From the NCBI GenBank assembly GCA_018398585.1, contig JAGTTD010000001.1, positions 2,482,501 to 2,546,500 on the forward strand: a stretch of 64,000 nt of DNA. Direction: 5' to 3'. The notes beneath the pieces are model-generated. The model was not told the origin of the DNA, did no database searches, and was given only the letters and a program-made list of their open reading frames with translations. Made by a program: the position numbers and the translations under genes. The stretch's first letter is position 1, and each line of letters opens with the position of its first letter. Positions 13,231 to 24,350 of the stretch are shown piece by piece. The stretch comes from Simmondsia chinensis (Eukaryota; Streptophyta; Magnoliopsida; Caryophyllales; Simmondsiaceae).

Positions 13231-13256
13231 GGGGGGGGGGGGGGGGGGGGGGGGGG
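13231..13256 (+). repeat. Poly-G run (26 bases)
   Basis: A pure G homopolymer follows A-rich simple repeats at 13090-13225. Similar runs of almost the same length are at 46079-46106 and 60487-60512. Confidence 0.9.
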
Positions 13257-13556
13257 CTCCACAATTATATATAGTAAGATTACATAATCTATAATTGGCA
13301 TAAAGTATATTGATATTACTATTAAAATTATTGTGGTTTTACAATTTGAAATTTGGGTTCAATCATATTATCAAGCTAAAATGACCTAATGTGGTGACTT
13401 TAAGTCGAACAAGCTTGAGCTCCAGCCAGTGGCAAGCCAAGCTCGAGCCTATTACGAGTCGAGCTCGAGCTCGAACCAAGCTAAATTTTAACGAGCCGAG
13501 CCTCGAGCCCAACAAGCTCAGGCTCAGCTCGGCTCATTTACACCCCTAGTCTTAAC

Positions 13557-13876
13557 AACGCTTATTTTTGTGCAGCTGCTCTGGGACTGACGCTTTCACA
13601 TATAGTCATCAACCAACGATCCTTTCAAGCAGATGGTGGCAGGTTTCTTGTTAGGAAATGCAACAACTGAACACGATGAAAATTCAGCGAGGGAAATAAA
13701 AGCAAACACACAGATTTACCTGGTTCGGCCAAAATTGCCTATATGCCATGGAGTTGCAGGGAAATTTTTATTGCTTTTGAATTGTTATAGAGAGTTTTTC
13801 TATCAATTCTCTCAAATCCTAAAACCGAGTTTATATAAGCACACAATAGAAACTCTAGATTTTTCAGAGGCCTAAT
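13557..13876. other. Short stretch with possible Copia-edge remnant
   Basis: No gene. The words GATTTACCTGGTTCGGCC and ACACACAG resemble the border often seen in plant Copia LTRs, so this may be an old LTR scrap. An open frame at 13633-13875 has no recognised product. Confidence 0.3.
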
Positions 13877-14545
13877 ACAACAACAACAGCAGCAACAAAC
13901 CCAGTGTCTACAAGGGCTCCCGCAAAAGTAGGGTTTGGGGGGTAGATGTACGCAGCCTTCCTCCTTCAGGGGGCTAACCTGAAGAGAGGCTGTTTCCAAG
14001 GACCCCCAACCTGAGAGACTAGTCCGCCGCAAAGAGCATGTGACCTGGCAACAGGAGATCAACAAAGCGATCAAGACAACAGACACAAAGCACACAAGAC
14101 ACAAGACACAAAGCAAGCAGAAATCAAAGGATAGGTAGGCAGGTATGCATGCAGGTAGTAGCTCATGGAAGCAAGAATACAACCTAAGTGCCCCAGAAGG
14201 ATAACACAGCCTAGCACTAATAAGCTAGACTACTCTACTCCAACTCCTCCCGAAGTTTTAGGTGAGTGAGGTCTTGTCGGATCGTCTCCATCCATCTCTT
14301 TTTTGGCCTGTCTCTTCCTCTCCTGCCTAGTGTAGTAAGGGGTTGTTCGCACCTCCTTATTACTCGAGCGTTGTCCGGTCTCCTTTTAATATGTCCAAAC
14401 CACCTCAAATGTTGCTCTCTCAATTTATCTTCAATGGGGGCTACCCCCAATTTGCCCCTTATGACGTCGTTTCTGATCCTATCCTTCCTTGTGTGTCCGC
14501 ACATCCACCTCAGCATTCGTATCTCTGCCACCTACGCCCAATAAC
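13877..14545 (-). mobile_element. 5'-truncated RTE-clade LINE: reverse transcriptase C-terminus and 3' UTR
   Basis: Reverse strand. The frame 14531-14235 encodes the terminal part of a plant RTE-type polyprotein: AEIRMLRWMCGHTRKDRIRN, then HLRWFGHIKRRP and GRRGRDRPKKRWMETIRQDL, a pattern well known after the reverse transcriptase domain of these LINEs. The 3' UTR follows (14234-13900) and ends with GGAAACAGCCTC, GGCTGCGTACATC, GCGGGAGCCCTTG and a TTG-rich tail. That UTR end is the same module used by the SINEs in this window. The frame is closed by a stop just upstream of 14531, so this is a dead fragment. Confidence 0.85.
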
Positions 14546-14559
14546 AGTATAAAATCGAG

Positions 14560-16379
14560 CTCCACACTTGAAGTCCAACATTCTTGATGTAATGCTATCT
14601 TTTTGACAAAAGATTAATGGAAGTACTGCCTGTTTGTGCTTTACCCAAATGGCTCTAGAATTAGGTATGGTGTAGACCATCATATAGGATACAACAGTCC
14701 AAAGTGGTAGAGATCCAGTTCTCGGTGCGTCGGTCCATCTGAACCCATATTTTATGATTAGAGTAACCAATATGAAAATGACCGATTCAAGTATATTGGA
14801 CCCATAAAAGTTCAGATACGGTTTGGGTACTAATATTATTTGGGATATAAAATTTTCAAGTGTTGAACATCTACTCATAATGTTGAATGAAAGACCAAAA
14901 AAGGCTAATTCATTGTTAAAATATAATACAAATATAGCCAACGCATACAATGTGTTTAATTGTTCACATGCTAATTCACATGGACCTTTTATGTGTCCCC
15001 GACCTTAAAAATCATGTATATGATACCATTCACCATAATATAGTGCCAAGAACACAACAACCTTTGGGTAATTTACATTGACAGCATAGTACTACTTTAG
15101 AATCCATGTTTAGCCCGATGAGATTTTCCCGTCGGCATAAATTTCACCGAACCTTTTAGGCCCGACCCACAAAGTCAGAACATACTAGATCCACATATAA
15201 GCCCAAGTGAGATTCCATTCTAAAACTAATTGACTATAGGTGGAGTAACCCATTGGGCTTATAAAGTTATCTCTTCTCTCTCACAACTCTAATGTGAGAT
15301 TTTAATTACTAGGCTTATATGCGGAGTCTCAACAATTACTGTGGAATTGATGACAATGGTACGAGAGATTTAGTGAAGAAGAAGAAGGTAAAGTGAAGAG
15401 AGAGAGGAATGGAGCAAGCAAAAGAGAAAGATAATAAACTTAAAAATAAGATAGATAGAATAAAAATAAAAATAAAAAATCTCTGAAAAAGATACAACAA
15501 TAATAACAAACCAAGTGCCTCCAAGGGCCCCCATCTAAGCAGGGTTTGAAAAATATAGAGGTCGAAAAATCCGAAAAATAATTTTAAATTATTTCTAAAT
15601 TTTCTAAAAGAACAGACAAAACAGTTTTCCAATTTTTCTAATTGGTGAACTCGGTTTTCAAATAACCTTTTAATTTTTCAATTTTTTAAAAATTTTTGTT
15701 TGTGGGCCCATAAATTCAACCATTAGGACCGTTAATATGCTACGTGAGACATGAAACGAGCCATCAATAAATTCAATTAAGTTATCATGTCTTTACCAAA
15801 TTGTTATACTACCTATTAGTATTTTAATTATTAAAAAAAAAATAGTACAACAATACTTGGAAAATATTACCAAATTGTTCGATTTATTTTTCCACATAAC
15901 TTAACACAAAAAAATAACACATATAAAGTTACATTTTTATTTTTATAATTTATAAAGTTACATTATTTGAAGCAACAATACAAATAAAAATACATAAAGT
16001 TACAACCCATACTAAAAAAGGAACGAATAATTATTTGTAGCCTTATTAAAGGGAATTTTATCACTTAGATATTCGAATTTTAAAGAACATTATATAGATA
16101 TCTTAATATTTTAATATATATAATAAGATAATCTCATATTTTAAAATTTTATTTTCTTGGTATCCTCTAGTTGAATCATGATGTGAACTTTTATCAAAAT
16201 TTAGAGAATTTTAAATGCTAACATAGCATATGAGTACAACAACATATATGTATCATGTTAGCATTTTCTAGCAGAAGATACCTAGATAATAGAATTTTTA
16301 AAGTTGAGATACCTTATTATATATTATATACAATCAGGAAACCTAGATAATAAAAGATTAAACCACGTGACGATGATAT
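14560..16379. other. Gene-free AT-rich stretch with RTE tail fragment
   Basis: Apart from the repeat at 15130-15330, the only recognised item is a short RTE/SINE 3' end on the minus strand at 15488-15552 (ACAACAATAATAACAAACC, GTGCCTCCAAGGGCCCCC). The remaining open frames (for example 14510-14950) have no recognisable product and low complexity. Confidence 0.45.
15130..15330 (-). repeat. Dispersed ~200-bp repeat, also twice in PRR intron 1
   Basis: The reverse complement reads CACATTAGAGTTGTGAGAGA, then AAGCCCAATGGGTTACTCCA, CACTTGGGCTTATATGTGGA and GACTTTGTGGGTCGG. The same series of words, on the plus strand, is at about 55230-55400 and 55520-55690. Function and class are unknown; it looks like a small non-coding transposable repeat. 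Confidence 0.6.
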
Positions 16380-16622
16380 CTAAGGGCCTGTTTGTATCAT
16401 TTTCCATTTATGATTTGCAGTTTTATAAAAACTAAAATCATACTTTGCAAACAACTACTTTCTTGTTTTTGTTTTCTTGTTTTCAGTTTTTTCCTTAACT
16501 TGATTCAGCTTTGAAAACAAAGAACCAAAAACTAGAAAAAACAAGTTTTCGAAACCTGGTTTTAATTTTCTCGAAACCCAAAAACCACAAATAAAAACCA
16601 ACACCAAACAGAACCTAAGCGA
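16380..16622. mobile_element. MITE, TAAGGGC-TGTTTG family, copy 1
   Basis: Starts TAAGGGCCTGTTTGTATCA and ends with CAAACAGAACCTAAG, an imperfect inverted end. The interior is made of CTTGTTTTTGTTTTCTTG and AAACAAAGAACCAAAAAC words. Relatives are at 18380-18655 and 59572-59790. It lies just after the stop codon of the methyltransferase gene and may supply part of its 3' flank. Confidence 0.6.
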
Positions 16623-16635
16623 TAAATTCCCGATT

Positions 16636-19600
16636 TTATTTGAGAAACTCCATGACCCAGAAGTAATTGCTAATACAACTACTCAAGTTGATTTTTGAAA
16701 ATCCAGCAGCATTGGCTAAACCTAAGAACTCCTTGTAAGTTCTCTCTTTACCTCCAGGGTTCATGGTCATCATTGACAAGTCCATCTGGGCTATCCCTTT
16801 GGCTGCACTCGTCGTCTCGGGTTCTTCTGGAACTATTGCTTCGATAACGATCATCTTTCCGATGCTTGGAAGGGATGCATAGCAGTTCTTTAACACTCTC
16901 ATGCAGTGTTCATCGCTCCAGTCGTGGAGAATCCACTGTATGTATGTGTCAGTTTAAGGATGAGTAAGAATGATATGAAAACAGGACAAAAAACTGTGTC
17001 TTAAGTACTCATTTTGTTTCCAAAAAGGTGTTGTCTTTGACTTTTTACAAATCTGATATTTATTTTGAGGTGAATAGGGCTTTTTTTTTTCCCCCTAGTT
17101 TAAGTTAGTATACAGATAACACACCTTCATCATAATAGCATCTCCTTTAGGGACGCTTTCGAACATATCTCCACCAACGTGCTCCACTCCTGCAAAGTAA
17201 ATGTTCATATTTTGGCTAAGTTACGGAAACTCTATATTTTTCAATAGTAATTTTTGTAGAAGAATTTTTATGAAAATTGTTTTCAAATAAAGATAGTTTT
17301 GTTCGAAAAATCTTAGTTTTTGCTTCTGTTATATTTCTATTTATATTTGAAAGCAAATTTGTTTCCATGTCAAATACCTTTACATCTTGAAAAAAGTTTC
17401 ATTTTACAAAATAAAAGCTTCGCCAAGCAGGCTACAACAACATTCCCAGTGCCACAAGGACTCCCCGCTCGTGCAGGGTCAGGGGGGATAAGATGTACGC
17501 AGCCTTACCCCATCAGGGTGAGACCTTAGCGAGAGGCTGTTTCCGAGGACCCCCAACCTGATAGTTGAAAGTTATAAGTACCTGAATATAGAGCATGTAA
17601 GGCAATGAGGTTATGCGAAGCATGTATGTATGTAAGCACGTAAGCCCAAGAAAATAAGATTCATAAAAGAAGCAGTTTTCTTTTTCTAAACCCTAGAAAA
17701 GACTTTCAAGATACATATAAAAAGGTTCAGTATATACAGAAAACAATCGTACCAGCATGAGAAATGGACTCTCGTATGACATGGGGTAGATCAAAATTGA
17801 TACCACGAATGTGAGGGTACTTAGAGACGATAATGGATAAGGTGTGACCGACGCCACCACCGACATCGACAAGGCGATCGATGTGATCGAAACCATGGTA
17901 GGAGAGAAGGATCTTCTTCATGAGAATGGAGGTTTGATTGCGCATGCCTTTGTTGAAAATGGAGTTGAATCTTGGATCCATGCTAGGATACTCAAATGCA
18001 TTCATTCCATGAGCTTTGTTGAATGGGATTCCTCCTTCTAATATGGCATCTTTCAACTTGTACCTACATCAATTGTGCATTTCTAAAGATTATTTCTTTG
18101 TAGATATGTACCTAAGAGGGTACCAATATGTTAGCACCGGATCCCATTAGAACTTCAAAGTTAAGCGTGCTTGGATAATAGTAGTACAAAGATGGGTGAA
18201 CTCCTAGGAAATCATCATGTTGCACCCCTCAGATTAAGGGTTCTCAGAAATAGCCTCCCTTCAAAGTATCCTAAAAGGGGAAGGCTACGTACATGCATTC
18301 CCCGACCCTGCTTAGGCGGGAGCCCTTGGGGCACTAGAAATGTTGCTATTTCTTTGTAGATATGTGAAGAGTTTACTATGTAAGGGTTTGTTTGGTATCA
18401 TTTTCTGTCCGTAAGTGTTTTTTTTTTTTTTTTTTTTTAAAGAAATTGAAGAGTACAGTGGTTTAGAAATAGTCTTTTTTTTCTTGTTCTTGGTTGTTTT
18501 CAGTTTGTTTTTTATTTGAATGAATTGAAAATAAGAAACAAAAAAAAAACACTTATTTTTAGAATCTAATTTTTAATTTCTAAAGAACTAAAAATTGAAA
18601 ACAGAAAAGGGGGAAAAAAAAAAAAAAAAACACACAAAGGATGCCCTTAAGGTATCCTGAGGTTTGTGTTTACCACTTAAGTACTCTAATATTTTAATAT
18701 AGAGAGGTTATTGTTATTGTTAAAATATTATCAAGATGGTTTTCACATAAAAAGATTCCAAAAGTCGTTATTATCCTAGCATTAACAAAAAAATTACACT
18801 GACAATAACACTAGTTTGGACAACATAGGTATCATAAGTTTAAGAAATTTCATCAGCTGAGTACCGTCTACTAGGATTCCACAATTTTTTCGAAAGTTGC
18901 TAATATGATACATGATTCTAGTAATATACACGTTAAATATATAACTTATGTTCAACATGCCAGTTACTTGATTATTAAGTCATGATTTGATATATAATAT
19001 CATTAAATTACATGGATTAAATACATTTTAATGGTTAATTATACACATCAAATAATGCCATATATTATAATACACCATTAAAAAAATTCTTACCTGCTTA
19101 CCCACTCATCATGTTAAAATATATCCCATTATTTCTTGTGATAGTTTTTAATAGTTAAAATATTCTAATACATTTTTTTTCGATAAATAAAATATTATAA
19201 TACATCAAACGCAATAGGTAATGTATTAGGTCAAAAGTTGCCGAAATAATAATTAGCACGTTCATGTATTCACTTTACTTGAACAATTAATAACGTAGTG
19301 AAATATAGTTGAATTATTTAAACACATATATAATTAAATATGTAAATTAAGTATATTCGGTGTTGCTATCTTTTTTTCCAATTTTTTTTCAGTTTTCTAA
19401 AATAATTGGTGTAAAGGAGTTAGATTATAATCATTGTACGAACTTTTGTAAGCCAGCTTGTCAATTAGTTGAAAGGATTGTACAGCTTGCTTCGAGCATG
19501 AGGTCAATCAAGCGATTTCCATTAGCTTAAGGAGCGTAAATGAGTCTATATGAACTAATTTAAACTAAATAATGGTTTCAAGAACTAGTTGAATGTCACA

Positions 19601-20938
19601 ACATCTATATTCGTAACTGTATGGAATCCCCGCGGATTAGTCTCCGCAACTAACTCCAAACTTAGATTCAGACCACTTCGTCTAGTTACATACGCACATG
19701 AAGCCATCTCCATCACCGATCATCGTTAAAGCTAGGCACCATTTTATGCCAAGCTTTGATCACGGTGCACACTTTGGCTTCAGATACTATAGTATCTTAG
19801 TTTTATTTTTTTTTATTTTTTTTGGCTTTCTTTCATCAAAAAGACATCATTATGACGTTAAAGGTATCCTCCATGTTCCTTACTTATCCTAAAAAGAGCC
19901 TTAATGAACTAATTTCATGCTTAAAATGAGCCAAAATTAAATCTACCGAAGCTTAACCAAGTTTAGTTGAGATTATACTCAAAATCTTGTTAGACTTCTA
20001 GTATAGAGCCTAGTTTTATCCTGTTATTGTATATTTTTTTCAATAATTAACGAGCACAGGTTTGAAATACACAATATAAATCCATTATAAAACCAAGCGC
20101 AGCCCTTGCTCGTTAATTATTGAAAAAAACTCAATATACAATATGTCATTTATTTATAAAGAGAAATAATATTAGAAAAATATATATAAATTAGACACTG
20201 TCAATGAATCAAATTTTTTGAAAACTTAAGCTAATGAGTAAATGTTTAAGATTAATTTTATATTTTAACATGTCCCATCATTCAAATGCCCATTGGGCTT
20301 GAGATGAAAATACGGCATAGGCTCACCTTATATTTTACGCTTAAATTACGTTAATATTAAAAGGAGACTGTCAGAATTTAAACTCGTAACTTCTTACTCG
20401 ATAAGACTTTAATACCATGTTACGATTTTAACATTTTCAAAAAATTAAATGTACAGAATTAGTTTTATACTCTACCATATTCGAACAGAGTATGAAGAGA
20501 GAGAAAAACGAAGAAGACGAACCAGCTATCGATAGATACCCTGTCCTGAACCAACGACAACAACGGCCCAAGACTCACCCCATCTTCATCCCTCCTGAAG
20601 TACTTCCCCACCCCCGTCAGCTCATACACCCTCTCCTCACCGCCATCCACGGTGCTCCTCACCGCGGTCTTAACCACAGAAAATGCCGCCATCAAGCGCA
20701 GCACTCGGTCCAGCATCACAGGCGCATCCGGGTTCCGGGTGGGCACCTGGGCTACGATCTCCGCGGCGCTCAGTTGACCCGTATTTCCGATGATGTCAAA
20801 GAGGTCAAGCTCGACGGCGGCGTAGAAAGCCATGGAGAACACCGTGATGTTACCGATTTGCATGGCGTATGCGAAATTTTCATCTTCTTGTTGGGTTTGA
20901 ATTGTGGAATTTGTGTTAGGGTTTGAGTACGTTGCCAT
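16636..20938 (-). CDS. COMT-type S-adenosylmethionine-dependent O-methyltransferase
   Basis: Four exons on the minus strand: 20938-20523, 18063-17753, 17189-17125, 16935-16636, giving 363 aa, the usual size of caffeic acid/flavonoid O-methyltransferases. The N-terminal dimerisation domain reads [13 protein letters not shown] (about residues 38-50). The SAM site [11 protein letters not shown] is in exon 2, FDLPHVI follows, [20 protein letters not shown] spans exons 3-4 with the catalytic His in LHDWSD, and NPGGKERT is near the end. All splice phases agree and no frame is broken. Enzymes of this family methylate hydroxyls of phenylpropanoids, flavonoids or coumarins in the cytosol; sequence alone does not give the substrate. 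Exon 1 is separated by a 2.46-kb intron that hosts a 5S-headed SINE and a MITE, and intron 2 holds an RTE/SINE tail. Residues near the C-terminus ([13 protein letters not shown]) differ from the usual COMT ending, so true caffeate specificity is doubtful. Confidence 0.93.
17429..17565 (-). mobile_element. RTE/SINE 3'-end fragment in methyltransferase intron 2
   Basis: The minus strand reads GGGGGTCCTCGGAAACAGCC, GGTAAGGCTGCGTACATC, GACCCTGC, GTGGCACTGGGAATGTTGTT. It has the shared LINE/SINE 3' module with a TTG tail but no 5S head, so it is either a truncated SINE or a truncated LINE. It lies in the same orientation as the host gene. Confidence 0.75.
18110..18346 (+). mobile_element. Full-length 5S rRNA-headed SINE with 19-bp target duplication
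   Basis: Exact TATTTCTTTGTAGATATGT lies at 18091-18109 and 18347-18365, so both ends of this 237-bp insertion are fixed. The head follows 5S rRNA: GGGTACCAATATGTTAGCAC, CGGATCCCATTAGAACTTC, AAGTTAAGCGTGCTTGG, GATGGGTGAACTCC, then GTTGCACCCCT at the 5S 3' end. The body has AGAAATAGCCTCC, GGAAGGCTACGTACATG, GACCCTGCTTAGGCGGGAGC and CCTTGGGGCACTAGAAATGT. It sits in intron 1 of the methyltransferase gene, antisense to it. Confidence 0.9.
18380..18655. mobile_element. MITE, TAAGGGC-TGTTTG family, copy 2
   Basis: Starts TAAGGGTTTGTTTGGTATCA and ends near GGATGCCCTTAAGG. It has long poly-T (18417-18439) and poly-A (18617-18631) runs and the family words TTCTTGGTTGTTTTC and AAAATAAGAAACAAAAA. It lies in methyltransferase intron 1 beside the SINE. 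Confidence 0.55.
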
Positions 20939-21022
20939 TTTAGGGTTTGAAAATGGGGTTGATTATATGTGTTGTGAATGAGTACTATAAATGTTGGAAT
21001 GATATCCAAGTCAAGGTTTGCA

Positions 21023-21043
21023 TGTATATATATATAGAGAGAG
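21023..21043 (-). promoter_or_regulatory. Probable TATA region of the methyltransferase gene
   Basis: A TATATATATATA run (plus-strand ATGTATATATATATAGAG) lies about 85-105 bases upstream of the start codon at 20938. That spacing suits a TATA box with a short leader. Other sites were not recognised. From here to 21555 the DNA is AT-rich and no gene is seen. Confidence 0.4.
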
Positions 21044-21554
21044 GCCTTGTTCGGTACGTAAGAAGTGGATGCGGGATGTAGAAATTTACGGAAAGTTGGA
21101 TTTTATTTCTTATTTAGTTGGCAGAAAATTGACAGAAAACGAGAAGTAAAAATTATTTAGTAATTTCCAATTCCTTCAAAACAACCTCCCTAAAGAAGTT
21201 CTATTTCTCATGCCGGACACTAAACGCTTTGTACTTATTTTTTAGAAAGTTGACATAGGAATTAAATCCTCAAAAATATAACTTCTACTAGGAATTTAAT
21301 TTACGTGACAACCAAACAAAGCCATATATATATATATATGGCTTGAGAATTATATAGTCTTATTTTCTGAATTGGGCCAAAGAATATGACAATTTTATAA
21401 TAAACTTACTAACATAAATCTTATCTACATTTGCTTTTTAACAGTTTAAATTTGTGAAGTAGTTTAAGTTGACTGCAAGTCTTCATTTAGTTAAAAAAGA
21501 TTTTTTTACATCTTTTTGCACAGTTAAAAAGTAAAGATAAAAAAATTATTTTAT

Positions 21555-22062
21555 CACTGGTGCGGGTGGGCTCTCTGTCTGGTTTTTCTCTTTCTTCGTT
21601 TTTGTTTGGTGTGGTGGGGGTCTTTTTGCTTTCTTTTTCTTTGTTTCTCGTTAGCTGGGCTTTTTGGGTTTCGGTTGGTCTTTGGTTTTTTTGGTTCGGC
21701 TTTGGGTGCTTGCTCTTCTTTTCCAGTTTGAGATTGCCTTGTGTTGGTCGTTCAGCTGGTTGTTCTTTTCTGCGGCAGTGCTGTTTGTTTTTGGTTGTTG
21801 GTGTGAGGTGTTGCTGGTTTTGTCGTCCCTGTGGGTGGTAGTTTTGAGTTGCTTGGTTTGCTGGTTGTTCTCTGGTATTTTGGCTTGTTCGTAGGGAGCT
21901 TTGGTGCAGCAGGTCTAGGCTTGTTTTTGTTTTGGTTGGGTGGTTGTTGTCTCTTTTGCGCTGCTGTTGCTTTTGTTTGTGATTTGGTTCTGTTGCTTTG
22001 TTTCGGGGCCCTCTGGGTCCCCTATTTGTGTTGAGCTTTGCTCTAAATTATCGAAAAAAAAA
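21555..22062 (+). mobile_element. GT-rich tract ending in poly-A: probable LINE 3' UTR
   Basis: About 460 bases are strongly T/G-biased on one strand (TTTTTCTCTTTCTTCGTTT, GGTTGTTGGTGTGAGGTG). They end with TTTGTGTTGAGCTTTGCTCT, AAATTATCGAAAAAAAAA. Plant L1-like LINE 3' UTRs have this bias and a terminal poly-A. Three overlapping open frames here are a by-product of the bias. The last 35 bases are repeated at 10128-10163 next to TIR-element copy 1. Confidence 0.5.
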
Positions 22063-22065
22063 GAC

Positions 22066-24350
22066 TACATTTGATTCAGCTTATCTGTTTAAATAAGATC
22101 CGTTCATTTAAAATCTTTATTTTTTACAATGAGTTGTTTGGTTGTGCAATATATAAAGATCTTTTTTACACAATAAAGCATTTGAATACAAGTTTAGAAA
22201 GAATTTATCTATTATAACCATAAAAAATGACTTAATGTATAAGAAGTCGTTGCTCAAAATGGCCCAAAATATGAAAATATTACCAAAAATGGTCCATTTT
22301 AAAAAATATGTACTCAAATGGGTTTCACGTCAGTAAATTTAAAATTGTAATTTTTTTTTTGGGGGTACCTGACAATCCTTTTTTAATTTTTTAGTTAATT
22401 ATTAATTATTATTAAATTAAATATATTAATTATATTTTTATTATCATGTCATATCTAGTTTTATAATATACTTTTTAGTTAAATTATTTATATAATTTAT
22501 AATAAAAAAATTTAAATTAAGTTATTTATTAAATATTAAATATTATCTTAAATAATTTTTTAATTTACTCGTTATTATAGTTAATGATAGTCATTTTTTT
22601 ACATAATATTTACTATAAATTATTATCTTTAAAATACCACTAACTTCTATCCTATTTTAAATTTATCATTATTAATACAACTCTCTCTCCTTTCATCTCA
22701 ACAATAATATTTTAATTATTATACAAATATATAGATAATTATGAATTTTTTTTATATTGAGAAATTATTTCTTAAGTAATCTGATATTTGACCATTTATC
22801 ACTTAAGTACCGAGGCACATCAATATATATATAATGGGGTACCTTGAGGTTTTAATATCACTTAAATACCCATAAATCAATAATAAAATATATTTTATCA
22901 ATCAGGTTTTAATATTTTGTCAAATTTGGATTATTATTTTTTTGGTTGAAAAATGTTCAAATTGAACTTAATTTCGATAATATATTAATATATTCATAAG
23001 AATTTATTGATTTTTGTCGAAAAATGCTAACATGACACATTTTAAGGCAAAATTTAGGTAGATTATATCAATATTCGGTGAATATTTTATTGCAAATTAT
23101 TAAATTTTTGATAAAAATATTGGCATGTATGTATATTATTGTAGTTATGTATTAAATCAATATTTTTTGTAAAAATTTGATCACATTTATAAAATTAATC
23201 AAATTCCAACATAGGGTATGTGATAAAGGAACATACCCAGTGCCTCAAGGGCTCCCACCTACGCACCATTGGGGGGGGGGGGGGGGGGCGGGGCGGATGG
23301 ACGCAGCCTTCCCCCTTCAGGGTATTAACCTGAAGAGAGGCTGTTTCCCAATGCCCCCAACTTGAGGGTGAGGACTTCCCAGGAAATAAAGGAACATAGG
23401 GTATATGATAACATATTCAAACCTCGGGATACCTTATTATATATATTGAAATGTGAGGGTACCTAAGTGATGAATGCTTACTCCTTAGGGTACCTAAGTG
23501 TTAATTTTCCTAAAATATTTATATTTTGTATATTTTAATAATATACATGCATTTATATAATTTTTTATTTTTTAAAGTTGCAAAAAAATAACATCATTGA
23601 AATCCCGAGATTTTTTATAATTAAATATAATTTAGCTAAAACATATATTATAAAGCTAAATACAACATGATAATAAAAAGATATTATTATATTTAATTTA
23701 ATTAATACATAGAGTTTCTCTCGCTCTCACCCCCAAAAAAATTTAATTTTTTTATTTAATTTAATTAATAAAAATATAACATTATTGATCATACTATTAG
23801 GTGGTAAGTGTAGCAATCCATAGGGGTAAAAAGGGACAATGGTAGGTTCGGACGGTGATAAAAAGTAAAATTGGATCATACTGGTGAAATTTAATATTAA
23901 TATAATCTTTTTAGATTATTTTTCTGAAATAAGCTGCATACAAGATCTAATTTAATTTGCATCTTTTTCTGCATAGTTATGTAAACTGTGAAAAGGATGC
24001 AAAAAAATATCTTCTGTCAAACGCAAGCCTTACAGTCAACCAGGGCTTTTTCACAATTTTAAGCTATTAAAAAGTTAAGCCAAACACAGCGTTACTCTGT
24101 GTTGCAACACTCACCACCATCTACTACCTATTATTATTAATTGGTTCATATTATTACTCATTTTTGTGATTATAATAAAAAGAGTTTTTTTAAACTTGTA
24201 AATAAACACTTTATTATACAAAAAAGATCTTTATGCACTATACAATGAAACAATTCACTATAAAAAAATATACATCTTAAATGAACTGATTTTATTCAAG
24301 CAAATAGGCTGAAAAAATATAAATTGAAATAAGATGAATCAAACGCACTT
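22066..24350. mobile_element. Long-TIR DNA element, copy 2 (fuller copy)
   Basis: The left end (22068-22235) has TTTGATTCAGCTTATCTG, GTTCATTTAAAATC, AAAGATCTTTTTTACACAA and ATTATAACCATAAAAAATGA. The right end (24175-24350), inverted, reads GTGCGTTTGATTCATCTTAT, GTTCATTTAAGATG, AAAGATCTTTTTTGTATAA and ATTATAATCACAAAAATGAG. These are imperfect inverted repeats of about 170-200 bases. No transposase frame is seen. Superfamily is not assigned because I could not fix the target duplication; the left edge appears clipped by about 80 bases relative to copy 1. Confidence 0.65.
23236..23385 (-). mobile_element. 5'-truncated 5S-headed SINE, inside TIR-element copy 2
   Basis: Flanked by exact ATAAAGGAACATA at 23223-23235 and 23386-23398. 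The same insertion as in copy 1: identical site, orientation and truncation point in the 5S head (GGTGAGGACTTCCCAGGA). It contains a 17-base G run (23272-23288) where the family consensus has a short C/G run. Confidence 0.85.

Larger units (their letters stand above)
9181..13548. mobile_element. Non-autonomous hAT-like DNA transposon, 4.37 kb, 8-bp target duplication
   Basis: The ends are inverted copies: TAGGGGTGTAAATGAG at 9181 and CTCATTTACACCCCTA ending at 13548. Both are followed inward by GAGCTCG/CGAGCC-rich subterminal DNA. The element is bracketed by exact GTCTTAAC at 9173-9180 and 13549-13556. An 8-bp duplication with short inverted ends is the hAT signature. No transposase frame is present inside, so it depends on another element. 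Its interior holds a truncated copy of another repeat (10251-11922), a SINE fragment, a tandem-repeat tract and a poly-G run. Confidence 0.82.

Noticed and set aside
14510..14950. A 146-residue protein upstream of the RTE fragment
   Set aside because: No recognisable motif; it overlaps the RTE frame in another phase and has AT-rich, membrane-like composition by chance.
18110..18260. A functional 5S rRNA gene
   Set aside because: Part of the head is changed, the upstream and T-run terminator context is missing, and the sequence is fused to a SINE body with target duplications. The same applies to the copies at 2832 and 29731.
20492..20926. A gene on the plus strand opposite methyltransferase exon 1
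   Set aside because: A mirror frame of a well-supported exon; no splice sites or known motif.
21560..22034. Membrane protein genes in the open frames
   Set aside because: Three overlapping frames on one strand arise from T/G bias; the tract ends in a LINE-like poly-A.
23272..23288. Telomeric or switch-like G-rich function
   Set aside because: It is an expanded G run inside the SINE body, where other copies have a short one.
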